Source of the DNA: Streptomyces sp. 840.1
GTDB lineage: Bacteria > Actinomycetota > Actinomycetes > Streptomycetales > Streptomycetaceae
Length of the DNA stretch: 64,000 nt
Assembly: GCF_003751445.1 (NCBI RefSeq)
Contig: NZ_RJUU01000001.1
Location: 4,950,001-5,014,000 of the forward strand
Direction of reading: 5' to 3'
The translations under genes and the position numbers were made by a program. The notes beneath the pieces were generated by a model that ran no database searches, was not told the DNA's origin, and was given only the letters and a program-made list of their open reading frames with translations. Positions 20,809 through 29,777 of the stretch are shown in pieces. Every line of letters begins with the position of its first letter. Position 1 is the stretch's first letter.

Positions 20809-20840
20809 CGGAGCCCCCACCGGAAGCGGTGGGGGCTCCG
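20809..20840 (+). terminator. Terminator of dpsC-csbD
   Basis: A perfect 14-bp stem CGGAGCCCCCACCG / CGGTGGGGGCTCCG with a GAAG tetraloop lies 10 nt after the csbD stop. Confidence 0.92.
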
Positions 20841-20990
20841 CTCTGGATGCGGCCCCGGCGGAGCCGGGTGAGACTTCGAGGGTGTGCGACTGCGCCGTGC
20901 GCGCCGGTACTGCACCGGTGCGCTCTCCCATTGGGTGATCAGACCGGACATATTGCCGGGAGGTACTGGGCTCGGCCGGAGGAGGCAGCC

Positions 20991-21290
20991 ATGGTACGGC
21001 GATGGGTGCCGGCACTCGTTCTCGGCGGTGTGTGGTGGTGGGCCGTGCTGCGGCTGCTGCTGGAGCCGGCGCACGCCGGAGTGGTCGAGGGAGTGGTGGC
21101 GGCGGGTGGCTGGGGGCTGAGCCTGCTGCCGGTACACGTGGCCGCGACCGCCCGGCCGATCGGCATATTCGACGCGGGAACCGGCCTGCTGCGGCGGTGC
21201 GCCGCAGGGGTGCGGTCCTGGTGGGCCGGCGCGGTGACTACCAGGGCATGGCGACGCCGCCGTTCGGGCGGAGGATCTGACCCGTCATGA
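20991..21290 (+). CDS. Small hypothetical membrane protein
   Basis: A 99-residue protein I cannot assign to a family. A hydrophobic stretch rich in Trp, Leu and Val lies at about 4-21 (VPALVLGGVWWWAVLRLLL), a second weaker one at about 30-50, and the tail is Arg-rich (RAWRRRRSGGG), giving a positive cytoplasmic end. The start is supported by a strong GGAGGAGG site 6 nt before the ATG. It runs 53 nt into the 3' end of the convergent SDR gene, a tight overlap that lowers confidence in its full length. There is no operon partner. Confidence 0.6.
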   Translation: MVRRWVPALVLGGVWWWAVLRLLLEPAHAGVVEGVVAAGGWGLSLLPVHVAATARPIGIFDAGTGLLRRCAAGVRSWWAGAVTTRAWRRRRSGGGSDPS

Positions 21291-22002
21291 AGGCCGACGC
21301 GTCGGACGCCAGGTGCAGCACCGTGTGCGCCACGTCCATGGGCTCGCCGACCCGGCCCAGCGGCGAGATCCGCACCATGGTGGCCTCCGCCCGCTGCTGC
21401 TGCTCAGCGTCGTGGCGGGCGGTCATGGGAGTGCGGACCCAGCCCGGCGCGACGGCGTTGACCCGAATGGCGTGCGGCCCCAGTTCGGTGGCAAGGGTCT
21501 TGGTCAGCTGCACCACCGCCGCCTTGGCCGTGCTGTAGCAGAGCAGTCCGGGGTTCGCGGAGTCGACCGCACCCGAGGCCATGGTGATCAGTGACCCGGG
21601 GGCCCCGCGCGCGAGCATGGTGCGGGCCACTTCCTGGCAGGCGTACAGGACGCCCTTGAAGTTGACCGAGAGCACCCGGTCGAGGTCCTCGTCGGCAGTC
21701 TCCAGGACGCTGCTCGTGTGCATGATCCCGGCGACCGCGGCCAGGATGTCGAGATCTCCGGCGGCCGCGACGGCAGCCCGGACCTGATTACGGTCGGTGA
21801 CATCCAGCGGGTGTGTGTGGGCTTCGCCCCCCGCCGCGCTGATGAGCCCCAGGGTCTCCCGCAGGCCCTTGGCGTCGAGATCCGCACAGTGGACGGCTGC
21901 GCCCGCCTCCGCGAGCAGGACGGCGCAGGCGCGGCCGATACCGCCCGCCGCGCCGGTGACGAACGCGGATCGGCCGGTGAGGTCGTACGCGGCAAGGGGC
22001 AT
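21238..22002 (-). CDS. Short-chain dehydrogenase/reductase
   Basis: A 254-residue classical SDR. Visible motifs: the Rossmann glycine motif TGAAGGIG (about 13-20), the adenine-binding Asp after strand 2 (CADLDAKG), the NNAG-equivalent AVAGIMHT, the catalytic Ser in MASGAVDS and the Tyr-x3-Lys pair in CYSTAKAAV, and the C-terminal GQILRPNGGVAMPW. The Asp after strand 2 favours NAD(H). Substrate unknown. The chosen ATG (MPLAAYDLTG) starts at the first strand; a TTG 36 nt upstream is the only alternative, and neither has a good ribosome-binding site, so it may be coupled to nei, whose stop lies just upstream. Confidence 0.82.
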   Translation of the reverse strand: MPLAAYDLTGRSAFVTGAAGGIGRACAVLLAEAGAAVHCADLDAKGLRETLGLISAAGGEAHTHPLDVTDRNQVRAAVAAAGDLDILAAVAGIMHTSSVLETADEDLDRVLSVNFKGVLYACQEVARTMLARGAPGSLITMASGAVDSANPGLLCYSTAKAAVVQLTKTLATELGPHAIRVNAVAPGWVRTPMTARHDAEQQQRAEATMVRISPLGRVGEPMDVAHTVLHLASDASAFMTGQILRPNGGVAMPW

Positions 22003-22038
22003 GACCGGACCGTACGACCGGATCTGACGACCCGTCAA

Positions 22039-22866
22039 CTAGGGGGTGGGGCCGGATTGGCAGCGTGGACACCAGTAGGCGGGGCGGGCGTCCTGCTCCG
22101 CCCTGCGGATGGGCGTTCCGCAGCGCAGGCAGGGGCGGTGGGTTCTGCCGTAGACCCAGAGGTTCTCGCCCGTGCGGCCGGTGCGGAACGGCTGCCCCGT
22201 GGTGGTGCGGGGGCGTGCGCCGGTGGTGGTGATCCGGACCGGGCGGTCGCGGTTGGCTTCGAGGAGCTGGTGGGCGGTGCTCACCAGGAGCGTGGCCGTG
22301 GCGGCGGGCAGATCGCCGATGGGGAGCCAGGGGGTGGCACGGGCCAGGAAGCACAGCTCGGCCTTGTAGATGTTGCCGATGCCGGCCAGGTTGCGCTGGT
22401 CCAGGAGCGCCTCGCCGAGCGGCCGGGCGGGGTCGGCCAGGAGATTGCGCAGCGCCGTGGCGGCGTCCCAGTCGGGGCCCAGGAGGTCGGGACCGAGATG
22501 GCCCACCGCCTTCTCCTCGTCGGCGGTGCGCAGGAGTTCCAGGACCGGGAGGCGGTAGCCGACGGCCGTGTGGGCGGTGTTGGCGAGGACGGCGCGGATC
22601 TGGTGTGCGGGGCCGCCGCGCCAGCGTTCGCCGGGGCCGTAGATCCGCCAGGCGCCGTCCATCCGCAGATGGCTGTGGAGGGTCAGGCCGCCCTCGAAAC
22701 GGGTCAGCAGATGCTTGCCGCGCGAGAGGGCGCCGAGCACGGTCCGGCCGGTGAGGTCGGCGGTGGCGAACCGGGGGACGCGGAGGTCGGACGTGGTGAG
22801 GACCTGACCGGCGAGCGCCTGGTGCAGACGCCTGGCGGTCTGCAGGACGGTGTCTCCTTCGGGCAT
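22039..22866 (-). CDS. nei: Fpg/Nei-family DNA glycosylase (endonuclease VIII-like)
   Basis: A 275-residue bifunctional DNA glycosylase/AP lyase that removes oxidised pyrimidines. Catalytic Pro2-Glu3 in MPEGDTV (the Thr/Val following marks Nei rather than Fpg), the conserved Lys51 (SRGKHLL), the helix-two-turn-helix QRNLAGIGNIYKAE and a C-terminal zinc finger (CLRCG...YWCPRCQ) are all intact. It is downstream of and in the same direction as lhr (177-nt gap). Nei and Lhr genes are also neighbours in mycobacteria, which hints at a shared repair function. Confidence 0.92.
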   Translation of the reverse strand: MPEGDTVLQTARRLHQALAGQVLTTSDLRVPRFATADLTGRTVLGALSRGKHLLTRFEGGLTLHSHLRMDGAWRIYGPGERWRGGPAHQIRAVLANTAHTAVGYRLPVLELLRTADEEKAVGHLGPDLLGPDWDAATALRNLLADPARPLGEALLDQRNLAGIGNIYKAELCFLARATPWLPIGDLPAATATLLVSTAHQLLEANRDRPVRITTTGARPRTTTGQPFRTGRTGENLWVYGRTHRPCLRCGTPIRRAEQDARPAYWCPRCQSGPTP

Positions 22867-22980
22867 GCCTCCATGATGCGCGGGATTCGCGGCAGTGGGC
22901 GGGACACGAGGGTCCAGTGGTGTGCGCGGTGTGCGCGGTGGCTGTGGTGGGTGTGGGCTTGCGGGAGCGGGAGCCTGTCT

Positions 22981-23008
22981 GTGGACGTGGACGTGGACGT
23001 GGACGTGG
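22981..23008 (+). repeat. GTGGAC hexanucleotide microsatellite
   Basis: Four perfect GTGGAC units plus GTGG, in the 177-nt spacer between lhr and nei. The flanks (22918-22970) are also GTG-rich and of low complexity. Probably slippage-prone; no function inferred. Confidence 0.9.
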
Positions 23009-23043
23009 CGTGGTCGGGCTCTGGCTTGGGTTCGGAGGCCGGC

Positions 23044-26000
23044 TCAGGCGCGTAGGCGCAGGCCTCTCGGGGTGGCGAGGAAGCCGGCCGACTCCAGCGT
23101 GCGGCCCAGCGGCGAGGTCAGTGCCGAGGCGCCGTTGGTGCGTTCCACCGTCACCGTGCCGAGGGCCCCGCCGCGGGCGGCCTCGGCCAGAGCGGCGGCG
23201 GCCGCCCGCAGCGCGGGGTCCTCCGGATCGGTCGGCCAGGCCAGCAGCGTCTTCCCGCCGCGCTCCATGTACAGCGTCAGCTCGCCGTCGACCAGGACCA
23301 CGAGGGAGCCCGCCTTTCGGCCGGGTTTGTGCCCGGCCCCGTCCGGTGGCTCGGGCCAGGGCAGCGCCGCCCCGTAGGCATTGGCCGGATCGGCCGCCGC
23401 GAGGACCAGGGCGGTGGGAGCCAGGCCCGGTTCCCTGCGGTCGCGGGCGGTGGAGGCCGCACGGAGCCGGTCGACCGCGCCGTCCATCGCGAACTGTGCG
23501 GCCCCCAGCCCCTCCACGACGTAGCCGCGGCGGGCCTGCCCGTTGTCCTCGAAGACCGACAGCACGCGGTACGCGGCGGAGAAACCGCCCTCGACGCCCT
23601 CGGCCTGGACCGCTCCGCGCGTCACCACACCGTGCCGGTCCAGCAGGGTGCGGGCCAGTGCGTGGGCCCGGTGCGTGGGTTCGGGTTCGACGGCGGGCAG
23701 CAGCGACCAGCGGCCCGAGACCGTGGGCGGACCGGTGCGGGAAGCCGGACGGGCCGAGGCCGTCAGCGAGCCGTACCGGCCGCGCGGGACGTTTCTCCGG
23801 GCGCGGTGCGCGGTCGATCCTGCGGTGCGGCCCGAGCCCAGCAGGGAGCGCAGCGGTGCGAGGGTGTCGTTGGTCAGCCGGCCCGACCAGGTGAGGTCCC
23901 AGAGTGCGTCCGCGAGCTGCGGATCGGTGCAGTCCGGGTGTGTGGTGGCCCGGACCTGATCGGCGATCTGGCGGAAGAAGAGCCCGTACCCGCCGTTGAG
24001 GGCGGTGAGTACGGATTCGTGCAGCGCGCTGAGTTCGAGCGGACGCGGGGGAGCCAGCAGCAGGGGGGCGCTGTCGGCCAGGTACAGGGAGAGCCAGCCG
24101 TCCTTGCCGGGGAGGGCGCCCGCACCGGCCCACACGACCTCGCCGGTCGTGGTGAGTTCGTCGAGGAGCGCGGGGGAGTAGCCGGAGACGCGGCCGGGCA
24201 GGACCAGCTTCTCCAGAGCCGACGCGGGCACCGGGGCGCCCTGCAACTGCTCGATGGCGCGGGCCAGTCCGTCGATTCCGCGCAGGCTGTTGCTGCCGAG
24301 GTGCTGCCACTGGGGCAGGAAGCCCGCCAGGGCGGCGGGCGGGACCGGCTCCAGCTCATGGCGGAGCGCGGCGAGCGAGCGGCGCCGCAGCCGGCGCAGC
24401 ACCGTGGCGTCGCACCACTCCTGGCCGATGCCGGCGGGGTGGAACTCCCCCTGGACGATCCGGCCGGAGGCCGCCAGGCGCTGCAGCGCGCCGTCGGTGA
24501 CCGCCGTGCCGAGACCGAAACGGGCGGCCGCAGTGGTGGAGGTGAACGGGCCGTGCGTACGGGCGTAGCGGGCGAGGAGGTCACCGAGGGGGTCCTTGAC
24601 CGGTTCGGTGAACGCCTCGGGGACGCCGACGGGGAGGGCCGTGCCCAGGGCGTCGCGCAGCCGGCCGGCGTCCTCGATCGCCGCCCAGTGCTCGGCACCG
24701 CCGATCCGGACCCGGATGGCCCGGCGGGCCGATGAGAGCTCCCGAGCCCACGGCTCCTGCGCCCCCCGCTCGGCCAGCTCGGCCGCGGTGAGCGGGCCGA
24801 GGACCCGCAGCAGGTCGGCGACGCCCTCGATGTCCTTGATCCGGCGGTCCTCGGCCAGCCACTGCAGCTCCCGCTCCAGCTCGGTCAGGACGTCCGCGTC
24901 GAGCAGCTCGCGCAGCTCGGCCTGGCCCAGCAGCTCGGCCAGAAGGTGCGAGTCGAGGGAGAGCGCGGCCGCCCGCCGTTCGGCGAGGGGCGAGTCGCCC
25001 TCGTACAGGAACTGTGCGACGTAGCCGAACAGCAGCGAGCGGGCGAAGGGTGTGGGTTCCTGGGTCGTCACCTCGACCAGGCGGATCCGGCGTGCTTCCA
25101 GATCGCCCATCACTTCGGTGAGCCCGGGGACGTCGAAGACGTCCTGGAGGCATTCGCGGACCGCTTCGAGAACGATGGGGAACGAGCCGAACTCGGAGGC
25201 GACCTGGAGGAGCTGGGAGGCCCGCTGGCGCTGCTGCCACAGCGGGGTGCGCTTGCCGGGGCTGCGGCGGGGAAGCAGCAGCGCGCGGGCCGCGCACTCG
25301 CGGAACCGGGAGGCGAACAGGGCGGAACCGCCCACCTGGTCGGTGACGATCTGCCCGATCTCGCCCTGGTCGAAGGCCACGTCGGCGGCGCCGACCGGGG
25401 GCTGATCGCTGTCGTGGGCGACGTTCGGCGGGGCGGCTGTCCCGCTGCCGGATCCGGGCGCCCGGTCCTGGTCCACCGGATCGAAGTCCAGGAGGTCCAG
25501 GCCCATCATGTCGGCGTCCGGCAGCCTGAGGACGATGCCGTCGTCGGCATGCATGACCTGGGCGTCCATCCCGTACCGCTCGGCGAGACGGGCACTGAGC
25601 GCCAGCGCCCAGGGCGCGTGCACTTGGGCGCCGAAGGGGGAGTGCACCACGACGCGCCAGTCACCGAGCTCGTCGCGGAAGCGCTCGACGAGGATCGTCC
25701 GGTCGTCCGGCACGTGACCGCAGGCCCGGCGCTGCTCGTCGATGTACGCCAGCACGTTGTCCACGGCCCAGGTGTCCAGGCCTGCGGCCAGCAGTCTTTC
25801 CCGCGCGGCCTCGGGGGACAGCCCGCCGAGCTCGCGCAGGAAGGCGCCGAGGGCCCGGCCCAGCTCCAGCGGGCGGCCCAGCTGGTCGCCCTTCCAGAAC
25901 GGCAGCCGTCCCGGAACGCCGGGCGCGGGCGAGACGAGAACCCGGTCGCGGGTGATGTCCTCGATCCGCCAGGACGTGGTGCCCAGCGTGAAGACGTCCC

Positions 26001-27714
26001 CGACCCGGGACTCGTAGACCATTTCCTCGTCCAGCTCACCGACCCGGCCGCCGCCCTTCTTCGGGTCGGCGCCCGCGAGGAAGACCCCGAAGAGCCCTCG
26101 GTCGGGGATGGTGCCACCGGAGGTGACGGCGAGCCGCTGGGCGCCTGGGCGGCCCGTGACCGTGCCCGCGACCCGGTCCCAGACCACGCGCGGGCGCAGT
26201 TCCGCGAAGGCGTCGGACGGGTAGCGGCCGGCCAGCATGTCGAGCACGGAGGTGAACGCCGACTCGGGGAGCGAGGCGAAGGGGGCCGCCCGGCGGGTCA
26301 CGGCCAGCAGGTCGTCCGCCTGCCAGCTGTCCAGGGCGACCATCGCGACCAGTTGCTGGGCCAGCACGTCCAGCGGATTGGACGGGATGCGCAGTGCCTC
26401 GATGGACCCCTCCCGCATCCGCTCGGTGACCACTGCGGCCTGCACCAGGTCACCCCGGTACTTCGGGAAGACGACACCGGTGGAAACCGCCCCCACCTGG
26501 TGGCCGGCCCGGCCCACCCGTTGCAGCCCGGAGGCGACCGACGGAGGTGACTCCACCTGGATCACCAGGTCGACCGCGCCCATGTCGATACCCAGCTCCA
26601 GGCTCGAGGTGGCGACCACCGCGGGCAGCCTGCCCGCCTTGAGGTCCTCCTCGACCTGGGCCCGCTGCTCCTTGGAGACCGAACCGTGGTGCGCCCGTGC
26701 GAGCAGGGCGGGCGCACCCTTCGCGGCACCCGACTCGGCCATGATCTCGGCGGGTGAGTGGGCATCGGGCATCGTCTCGCCGGTGGCCCGCTCGTACGCG
26801 ATCTCGTTGAGCCGGTTGCAGAGGCGCTCGGCCAGCCGGCGGGAGTTGGCGAACACGATGGTGGAGCGGTGCGCCTGGACGAGATCGGCGATCCGCTCCT
26901 CCACATGCGGCCAGATCGACGGCTTGTCCGCCTGGTCCGCGGTGTCCGGGCCGGTGGCGGGGGAGCCGCCGAGCTCGCCCAGATCCTCGACCGGCACGAC
27001 CACCGACAGATCGAACTGCTTGGTGGAGACCGGCTGGACGATCTCCACCCTCCGCTGCGGGGAGAGGAACCGCGCCACTTCGTCGACCGGGCGGACCGTG
27101 GCGGACAGGCCGATCCGGCGGGCCGGCCGGGGCAGCAGCTCGTCGAGACGCTCGAGCGACAGGGCGAGATGGGCGCCACGCTTGGTGCCCGCGACGGCGT
27201 GCACCTCGTCCAGGATCACCGTCTCGATCCCGGCCAATGCCTCCCGGGCCGACGAGGTCAGCATCAGGAACAGGGACTCGGGTGTCGTGATCAGGATGTC
27301 CGGCGGCCTGGTCGCCATCGAACGGCGCTCGGCGGGCGGGGTGTCGCCCGAGCGGATCCCCACCCGTACCTCGGGCTCCGGCAGCCCGAGGCGCACCGAC
27401 TCCTGGCGGATGCCGGTGAGCGGGGAGCGGAGGTTGCGCTCCACATCGACCGCGAGGGCCTTGAGTGGTGATACGTACAGCACCCGGCAGCGCTTCTTCG
27501 CCTCGGCGGGCGGCGGGACCGCCGTCAGCTGGTCCAGGGCGGCGAGGAAGGCCGCCAGGGTCTTGCCCGAACCGGTCGGGGCGACGACCAGTACGTCCGA
27601 CCCCTCACCGATCGCCCGCCAGGCGCCCTCCTGCGCGGCCGTCGGCGCGCTGAAGGCGCCGGTGAACCAGCTTCGGGTCGCGGCGGAGAAGGAATCGAGT
27701 GCGGAGCCGGTCAT
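23044..27714 (-). CDS. lhr: ATP-dependent helicase Lhr
   Basis: A 1556-residue superfamily-2 helicase of the long Lhr type. The N-terminal core holds Walker A APTGSGKTLAA (about 45-55), the DEVH box ILDEVHAVAG, motif III LSATV and motif VI QRVGRAGHQ; it is followed by the winged-helix and Lhr-core domains and the large C-terminal region (about 860-1556) found in bacterial long Lhr proteins, which in E. coli and mycobacteria holds HTH-like modules. Mycobacterial Lhr is a 3'-5' DNA translocase that unwinds RNA-DNA hybrids. The start is taken as ATG 27714 (MTGSALDSF); an ATG 15 nt upstream is also possible. A strand-specific purine-rich GGGGGC precedes it. Probably co-transcribed with nei. Confidence 0.93.
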   Translation of the reverse strand: MTGSALDSFSAATRSWFTGAFSAPTAAQEGAWRAIGEGSDVLVVAPTGSGKTLAAFLAALDQLTAVPPPAEAKKRCRVLYVSPLKALAVDVERNLRSPLTGIRQESVRLGLPEPEVRVGIRSGDTPPAERRSMATRPPDILITTPESLFLMLTSSAREALAGIETVILDEVHAVAGTKRGAHLALSLERLDELLPRPARRIGLSATVRPVDEVARFLSPQRRVEIVQPVSTKQFDLSVVVPVEDLGELGGSPATGPDTADQADKPSIWPHVEERIADLVQAHRSTIVFANSRRLAERLCNRLNEIAYERATGETMPDAHSPAEIMAESGAAKGAPALLARAHHGSVSKEQRAQVEEDLKAGRLPAVVATSSLELGIDMGAVDLVIQVESPPSVASGLQRVGRAGHQVGAVSTGVVFPKYRGDLVQAAVVTERMREGSIEALRIPSNPLDVLAQQLVAMVALDSWQADDLLAVTRRAAPFASLPESAFTSVLDMLAGRYPSDAFAELRPRVVWDRVAGTVTGRPGAQRLAVTSGGTIPDRGLFGVFLAGADPKKGGGRVGELDEEMVYESRVGDVFTLGTTSWRIEDITRDRVLVSPAPGVPGRLPFWKGDQLGRPLELGRALGAFLRELGGLSPEAARERLLAAGLDTWAVDNVLAYIDEQRRACGHVPDDRTILVERFRDELGDWRVVVHSPFGAQVHAPWALALSARLAERYGMDAQVMHADDGIVLRLPDADMMGLDLLDFDPVDQDRAPGSGSGTAAPPNVAHDSDQPPVGAADVAFDQGEIGQIVTDQVGGSALFASRFRECAARALLLPRRSPGKRTPLWQQRQRASQLLQVASEFGSFPIVLEAVRECLQDVFDVPGLTEVMGDLEARRIRLVEVTTQEPTPFARSLLFGYVAQFLYEGDSPLAERRAAALSLDSHLLAELLGQAELRELLDADVLTELERELQWLAEDRRIKDIEGVADLLRVLGPLTAAELAERGAQEPWARELSSARRAIRVRIGGAEHWAAIEDAGRLRDALGTALPVGVPEAFTEPVKDPLGDLLARYARTHGPFTSTTAAARFGLGTAVTDGALQRLAASGRIVQGEFHPAGIGQEWCDATVLRRLRRRSLAALRHELEPVPPAALAGFLPQWQHLGSNSLRGIDGLARAIEQLQGAPVPASALEKLVLPGRVSGYSPALLDELTTTGEVVWAGAGALPGKDGWLSLYLADSAPLLLAPPRPLELSALHESVLTALNGGYGLFFRQIADQVRATTHPDCTDPQLADALWDLTWSGRLTNDTLAPLRSLLGSGRTAGSTAHRARRNVPRGRYGSLTASARPASRTGPPTVSGRWSLLPAVEPEPTHRAHALARTLLDRHGVVTRGAVQAEGVEGGFSAAYRVLSVFEDNGQARRGYVVEGLGAAQFAMDGAVDRLRAASTARDRREPGLAPTALVLAAADPANAYGAALPWPEPPDGAGHKPGRKAGSLVVLVDGELTLYMERGGKTLLAWPTDPEDPALRAAAAALAEAARGGALGTVTVERTNGASALTSPLGRTLESAGFLATPRGLRLRA

Positions 27715-27769
27715 GCCCCCATCGTGCACCCCGCCACTGACAACGGCCGCGAGCTGCGAGAATTCGGGT

Positions 27770-28633
27770 ATGGCGGCAACTGCGGGACCGGGGGAGTGGG
27801 CGAGACACTGGCAGTACCCGGAACTGCCCGACCTCGACCTGCTGAGGGCCCGCTACGTCCGCCACACCTTTCCGCGCCACAGCCATGAGGGCTACGTTCT
27901 CGGCGCCGTCACCCAGGGCATCGAGGACGTCGCCCTGCCCGGCGGCACCGTCCACGCGGGCCCCGGCTCCGTCGTGATGATCAACCCGGAGGTGCCGCAC
28001 ACCGCCACGGCCGGTGTTCCCGAGGGGTGGGTGTACGCCACGATCTACCCGTCCGCACAGGTGATCAACGACATCGCGGCCGATACGACGAGCCTGCGCG
28101 GCACGGTCGGCTTCACGGAGACGGACGTGAGCGATCCGTACGCGGCCCGCCTCATCGGCGAGGTGCACCGCGCTGCGGAAGAGGGCAACGCACTCGCCGC
28201 CGACAGCGTGCTGCGGATCATGGTCACGCGCCTGCTCACCCGCCACGGCAGCCCCCTTCCCGTCCTCGAACCCAGGGCGGCGGGGGCGCGGGACGCCGAG
28301 CGGGCCCGCGCCGTGCTGGAGAGCCGGATGGCCGGGCCGCCCACCCTGGAGGCCCTGGCCACCGAGCTGGGCACCAGCCCGTTCGCCCTGCTGAGAGCCT
28401 TCAGGAAGCAGTACGGGATGCCCCCGCACACCTGGCTCACCGACGCCCGGGTCCGCCGTGCGCGCCGGATGCTCGACGCGGGCACGCCGCCGGCGGTGGC
28501 GGCCGCCGAGGTCGGCTTCACCGATCAGCCGCATCTCAACCGTCACTTCACCCGGATCGTTGGCGTGCCACCCGGCGCCTACCAGCGCGAACGTGCAAGA
28601 ACGTACAAGACCGATCCCAAATCGCGCCGGTAG
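27770..28633 (+). CDS. AraC-family transcriptional regulator
   Basis: A 287-residue regulator with an N-terminal cupin-type sensor (about 25-150; HTFPRHSHEGYVLGAVTQG is the typical entry) and a C-terminal double HTH (about 185-280; FALLRAFRKQYGMPPHTWLTDARVRRARRML then VGFTDQPHLNRHFTRIVGVPPGAYQ). It lies 10 nt upstream of azlC and in the same direction, so it probably controls the azlCD export genes, in the manner of regulators of amino-acid exporters. Ligand not evident. The ATG has no strong ribosome-binding site. It is divergent from lhr (55-nt gap), an unusually small space for two promoters. Confidence 0.87.
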   Translation: MAATAGPGEWARHWQYPELPDLDLLRARYVRHTFPRHSHEGYVLGAVTQGIEDVALPGGTVHAGPGSVVMINPEVPHTATAGVPEGWVYATIYPSAQVINDIAADTTSLRGTVGFTETDVSDPYAARLIGEVHRAAEEGNALAADSVLRIMVTRLLTRHGSPLPVLEPRAAGARDAERARAVLESRMAGPPTLEALATELGTSPFALLRAFRKQYGMPPHTWLTDARVRRARRMLDAGTPPAVAAAEVGFTDQPHLNRHFTRIVGVPPGAYQRERARTYKTDPKSRR

Positions 28634-28643
28634 CGTTCCGGAC

Positions 28644-29450
28644 GTGGCAGAACAGACAACACCTCAACGAGCCGGTGAGCCGGCCGGCGGCAGCGTGATC
28701 ACCGCCGGCACCAAGCCGGACGCGGCCGTCGTACGGGACGCGCTCGGCGTCGGAATAGCCGTCGGGCTCTCCGGCTTCGCCTTCGGCGTCACCTCGGCCG
28801 GCTCCGGACTCAGCCTGCTGCAGACCTGCGTGCTCAGCCTCCTGGTCTTCACCGGCGCCTCCCAGTTCGCTCTGGTGGGCGCGCTCGCGGCGGGTGGCAA
28901 CCCGTACACCGCGGCAGCAGGAGCCTTCTTCCTCGGAGTGCGCAACTCGTTCTACGGCCTGCGGCTGTCGCAGCTGCTCGCCCTCCCCCGCGCCGTGCGC
29001 CCCTTCGCCGCCCACTGGGTGATCGACGAGACGACAGCCGTGACGCTGCCCCAGCCCACCCGGCGCGCCGCCCGGATCGGTTTCACCGTCACCGGGCTCA
29101 CGCTCTACGTCCTGTGGAACCTCACCACCCTGGTCGGCGCCCTGGGCGCCGGGGCGCTCGGTGACACCGACGCCTGGGGGCTGGACGCGGCCAGCCCCGC
29201 CGTCTTCCTCGCCCTGCTCGCGCCGATGCTGAAGACCACGACGGAGCGCGTCACCGCGGGGCTCGCGGTCGTCCTCGCCCTCGGTCTGCTGCCGGTGCTC
29301 CCCGCCGGGGTGCCGGTACTGGTGTCCGCGCTCGCGGCGCCCGTCGTCCTCTTTGTGAAGGGACGCGGCAAGGGGCCGGACCCGCAGCACCCCGAGAACG
29401 CGCCGAGCACGAAGGGCCCGCGCACGACCACGCCGGAGGACGGCCGATGA
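28644..29450 (+). CDS. azlC: AzlC-family branched-chain amino-acid exporter, large subunit
   Basis: A 268-residue integral membrane protein with about seven to eight hydrophobic segments and the AzlC core (SGFAFGVTSAGSGLSLLQTCVLSLLVFTGASQFALVG; then GVRNSFYGLRLS). With AzlD it exports branched-chain amino acids or analogues. The GTG start is 10 nt after the AraC-type regulator stop and the stop overlaps azlD (ATGA), so all three form one operon. The C-terminal tail after about 235 is Pro/Lys-rich and non-conserved. Confidence 0.9.
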   Translation: MAEQTTPQRAGEPAGGSVITAGTKPDAAVVRDALGVGIAVGLSGFAFGVTSAGSGLSLLQTCVLSLLVFTGASQFALVGALAAGGNPYTAAAGAFFLGVRNSFYGLRLSQLLALPRAVRPFAAHWVIDETTAVTLPQPTRRAARIGFTVTGLTLYVLWNLTTLVGALGAGALGDTDAWGLDAASPAVFLALLAPMLKTTTERVTAGLAVVLALGLLPVLPAGVPVLVSALAAPVVLFVKGRGKGPDPQHPENAPSTKGPRTTTPEDGR

Positions 29451-29752
29451 ACGTCTGGATCGCCATCGCACTGACAGTCGCCGGCTGCTACCTCGCCAAA
29501 CTCCTCGGCCTCCTGGTGCCCGCCGGAGCCCTGGAACGCCCCGTCGTGCAACGCCTCGCCGCGCTGCTGCCGGTGGCACTCCTGGCCGCCCTGACCGCGC
29601 AGCAGACCTTTGGCGACGGACAGCATCTGGTGCTCGACGCCCGGGGCGCGGGTCTCGCCGCGGCAGCGCTCGCGCTCGTCCTGCGCGCCCCCTTCCTCGT
29701 GGTGGTGGGCGCCGCCGTGGTCGTCACCGCCGCAGTACGCGCCCTCGGGTGA
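29447..29752 (+). CDS. azlD: AzlD-family branched-chain amino-acid exporter, small subunit
   Basis: A 101-residue protein with about four hydrophobic segments, the size and pattern of AzlD (WIAIALTVAGCYLAKLLG..., then LERPVVQRLAALLPVALLAALTAQQTF). Its ATG overlaps the azlC stop, so translation is coupled. It needs AzlC to function. Confidence 0.88.
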   Translation: MNVWIAIALTVAGCYLAKLLGLLVPAGALERPVVQRLAALLPVALLAALTAQQTFGDGQHLVLDARGAGLAAAALALVLRAPFLVVVGAAVVVTAAVRALG

Positions 29753-29777
29753 ACGCGCGCGGCGGGGCGGGCCCGGG

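Noticed and set aside
24946..26550. Long open frames antisense to lhr
   Set aside because: Lhr motifs are intact along the whole length; antisense frames have no motif.
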